From Actinomadura mexicana (GTDB lineage Bacteria > Actinomycetota > Actinomycetes > Streptosporangiales > Streptosporangiaceae): DNA of 64,000 bases. The stretch covers positions 372,001-436,000 of the forward strand of contig NZ_FZNP01000007.1 of assembly GCF_900188105.1 (NCBI RefSeq), in the 5' to 3' direction. Shown here piece after piece: positions 62,824 to 64,000 of this stretch. The notes under the pieces were generated by a model, which searched no databases, was not told the DNA's origin, and saw only the letters and a program-made list of their open reading frames with translations. Numbering within the stretch: position 1 is the stretch's first letter; the number at the start of each line of letters is the position of its first letter. Position numbers and translations under genes: made by a program.

Positions 62824-63558
62824 ATGCGGCGCAGGGCACCGCTGGCGCTCCTGCTGTGCGGGGCCGTCGCGGGCTGCGGTCAGAGCGCGCGCGGCGCCGA
62901 CGTGCCCCCGCCGACCGCGCCGCCCGTGTCGGCCCCCGCTCCCGCCGCGGGCCGGCCTCCCACGACCGGTGCCCCTTCGCCCGCGACCGGTAGCCCCGCG
63001 CCGCTCGGACGGGTCGCGGGGTGGCGCATCACCACGTACTACACGGCGCTGGAAAGCCTCTACGACGGCGAGCGGAAAGCGGTGCGCGGCTGCGCCCGCT
63101 TCCACTGCTCGCACGGGAAGTCCCCGCTCGGCTCCCACCCGGAGGACTTCCTCAAGGTCGTCCAGACCGAGGGCAGCGGGCGCCTCACCGAGGGGCCCGA
63201 GCGGGGCCGGTACCTGAACTGGTCGCACAGCGTCGGCTACTGGCTGGACGACACCACCCGCGACTCGCGGGGGCGCCCGCTGCGGGCGTGGGCGTCGGCG
63301 GCGGCCGACAGGTCCGTCCTGGCGCGGGGCCGGCGGTTCGCGATCGTCGACTGCGGAAAGGACGGCAACGGCCGCGCCATCGAGGACGAGGTGTGCACGG
63401 CGTTCCGGAAGGCCCGCTGGACGGTCACCGACGTGTTCCGTCCCGGATACGGCGGCGAGAACCACGCCGACGTCTACATCGGCGAGGAGAAGGGCTCGCG
63501 GCTGGCCGGGTCGCCTTTCTACACGACGCTGAGCGGCGCCACGCTCGGGCCGCCCTGA
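62824..63558 (+). CDS. Unknown lipoprotein with a 3D-domain-like C-terminal half
   Basis: This 244-residue protein has a lipoprotein signal (RRAPLALLLCGAVAGCG), a proline-rich linker (about 25-65) and a globular part. That part contains RITTYYTALESLYDG, VDCGKDGNGRAIEDEVC and TVTDVFRPGYGGENHADVYIGEE, with spaced Asp and Gly residues and three cysteines. The final strand pattern resembles the end of double-psi beta-barrel/3D domains of lytic transglycosylase-like proteins, which is suggestive only. The ATG has a GGGAGGG site. No homologue was recognised; location outside the membrane is likely. Confidence 0.6.
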   Translation: MRRRAPLALLLCGAVAGCGQSARGADVPPPTAPPVSAPAPAAGRPPTTGAPSPATGSPAPLGRVAGWRITTYYTALESLYDGERKAVRGCARFHCSHGKSPLGSHPEDFLKVVQTEGSGRLTEGPERGRYLNWSHSVGYWLDDTTRDSRGRPLRAWASAAADRSVLARGRRFAIVDCGKDGNGRAIEDEVCTAFRKARWTVTDVFRPGYGGENHADVYIGEEKGSRLAGSPFYTTLSGATLGPP

Positions 63559-63580
63559 TACGTCCGGACAAGGGGCGCGT

Positions 63581-64000
63581 CTAGGACGGGACCCGCTCGA
63601 CGGGGCAGGGTGAGGCGAGGCGGGTCGGCTGCGTCCGGCCCCGCAGGGTGACCTCGTCTCCGAGCGACCAGTGCGCCGCCTCGTCCGGTCCCGCCTCGGC
63701 GAGGAGCGAGCCCGCCGCCAGCACGCGCCCGGGGGTGGTCTTGGCCATGTCGGTGAGGCGGGCCGCCTCGTTCACCGGGTCGCCGATCACGGTGTACTCG
63801 AACCGCTCCTCGGCGCCGATGTGCCCGGCGACCGCCTCGCCCGCCGAGACGCCGACGGCGGCGCTCAGCGCCGGGACGTCCTCGCGCAGCCGGCGGGCCA
63901 GCTCGCGGGACGCGGCGAGCGCGCGGGCGGGCGCGCCATCCAGCGCGATCGGCGCACCGAAGATCGCCAGCGCGGCGTCGCCCTCGAACTTGTTGATCCA
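63581..64000 (-). CDS. Class III adenylate/guanylate cyclase catalytic domain, C-terminal part (partial)
   Basis: The 139 codons up to the window edge encode the catalytic core of a class III cyclase: NKFEGDAALAIFGAP with a metal-binding Asp, SAAVGVSAGEAVAGHIG, then VIGDPVNEAARLTDMAK with the transition-state Asn and Arg. A short C-terminal segment (VTLRGRTQPTRLASP) finishes the protein. The upstream sensor part is outside the window. Family domains are often fused to ATPase/TPR modules in actinobacteria. It could supply cAMP for the Crp-type proteins (inference). Confidence 0.85.
   Translation of the reverse strand, partial: WINKFEGDAALAIFGAPIALDGAPARALAASRELARRLREDVPALSAAVGVSAGEAVAGHIGAEERFEYTVIGDPVNEAARLTDMAKTTPGRVLAAGSLLAEAGPDEAAHWSLGDEVTLRGRTQPTRLASPCPVERVPS

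Overview
The window is a 64 kb piece of a high-GC actinobacterial chromosome. The lineage evidence is direct: WhiA, an RbpA-type RNA polymerase-binding protein, two mycothiol-linked enzymes (a mycothiol-dependent formaldehyde dehydrogenase type ADH and a mycothiol-dependent maleylpyruvate isomerase family protein), many GTG starts, 4-base stop/start overlaps, and many leaderless start codons preceded by a TANNNT -10 box. An Actinomadura/Thermomonosporaceae-type organism would fit, but that is inference. No tRNA, rRNA, CRISPR array, insertion sequence or phage gene was seen.

Layout. 1-5.8 kb: end of a MarR regulator, a two-component system, small membrane and VOC proteins, a P-loop kinase, a MocR regulator divergent from a metallophosphoesterase. 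5.8-22.1 kb: a large catabolic region. A leftward operon (15483 to 6617) encodes a complete branched-chain-amino-acid-type ABC importer (binding lipoprotein, LivH, LivM, LivG, LivF), an internally deleted MmgE/PrpD protein, an Asp/Glu-racemase-like protein, a flavoprotein and a hydantoinase-type amidohydrolase, followed by an IclR regulator. A divergent rightward operon (15718 to 19971) encodes a class III CoA-transferase, a CitE-type CoA-ester lyase, a kynurenine-formamidase-like cyclase and a full-length MmgE/PrpD protein. Nearly every junction is a 4-base ATGA/GTGA overlap. The shared promoter region holds three palindromes. An XRE-cupin regulator, a second racemase-like gene and a PEP-mutase/isocitrate-lyase family gene follow. 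The set looks like import of a small acid or cyclic amide, ring opening, isomerisation/hydration, CoA activation and retro-aldol or Claisen-type cleavage; the substrate is unknown.

22.1-32.1 kb: assorted genes (amine oxidase-type flavoprotein, GNAT, CMD protein, ACT-GNAT fusion, methyltransferase, glyA, EamA exporter, Lrp regulator, and an MFS exporter coupled to a class A beta-lactamase lipoprotein). 32.4-52.2 kb: the conserved actinobacterial core locus, read leftward: uvrA, two Rieske lipoproteins, uvrC-rapZ-yvcK-whiA, gap-pgk-tpiA, secG, rbpA. It is interrupted between whiA and gap by a rightward block of three related membrane proteins of unknown function plus a heparinase/alginate-lyase-like lipoprotein, and a mechanosensitive channel lies between uvrC and the Rieske genes. 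52.6-64 kb: a DinB-fold protein, a Crp regulator, a 1271-residue Crp/NB-ARC/TPR fusion regulator, two metallo-beta-lactamase-fold hydrolases (one paired with the mycothiol dehydrogenase), a P-loop protein, a secreted lipase-like hydrolase, an unknown lipoprotein and the end of a class III nucleotide cyclase.

The most novel items are the coupled catabolic region with its miniature MmgE/PrpD protein, the trio of related membrane proteins, and the Crp-STAND-TPR regulator.
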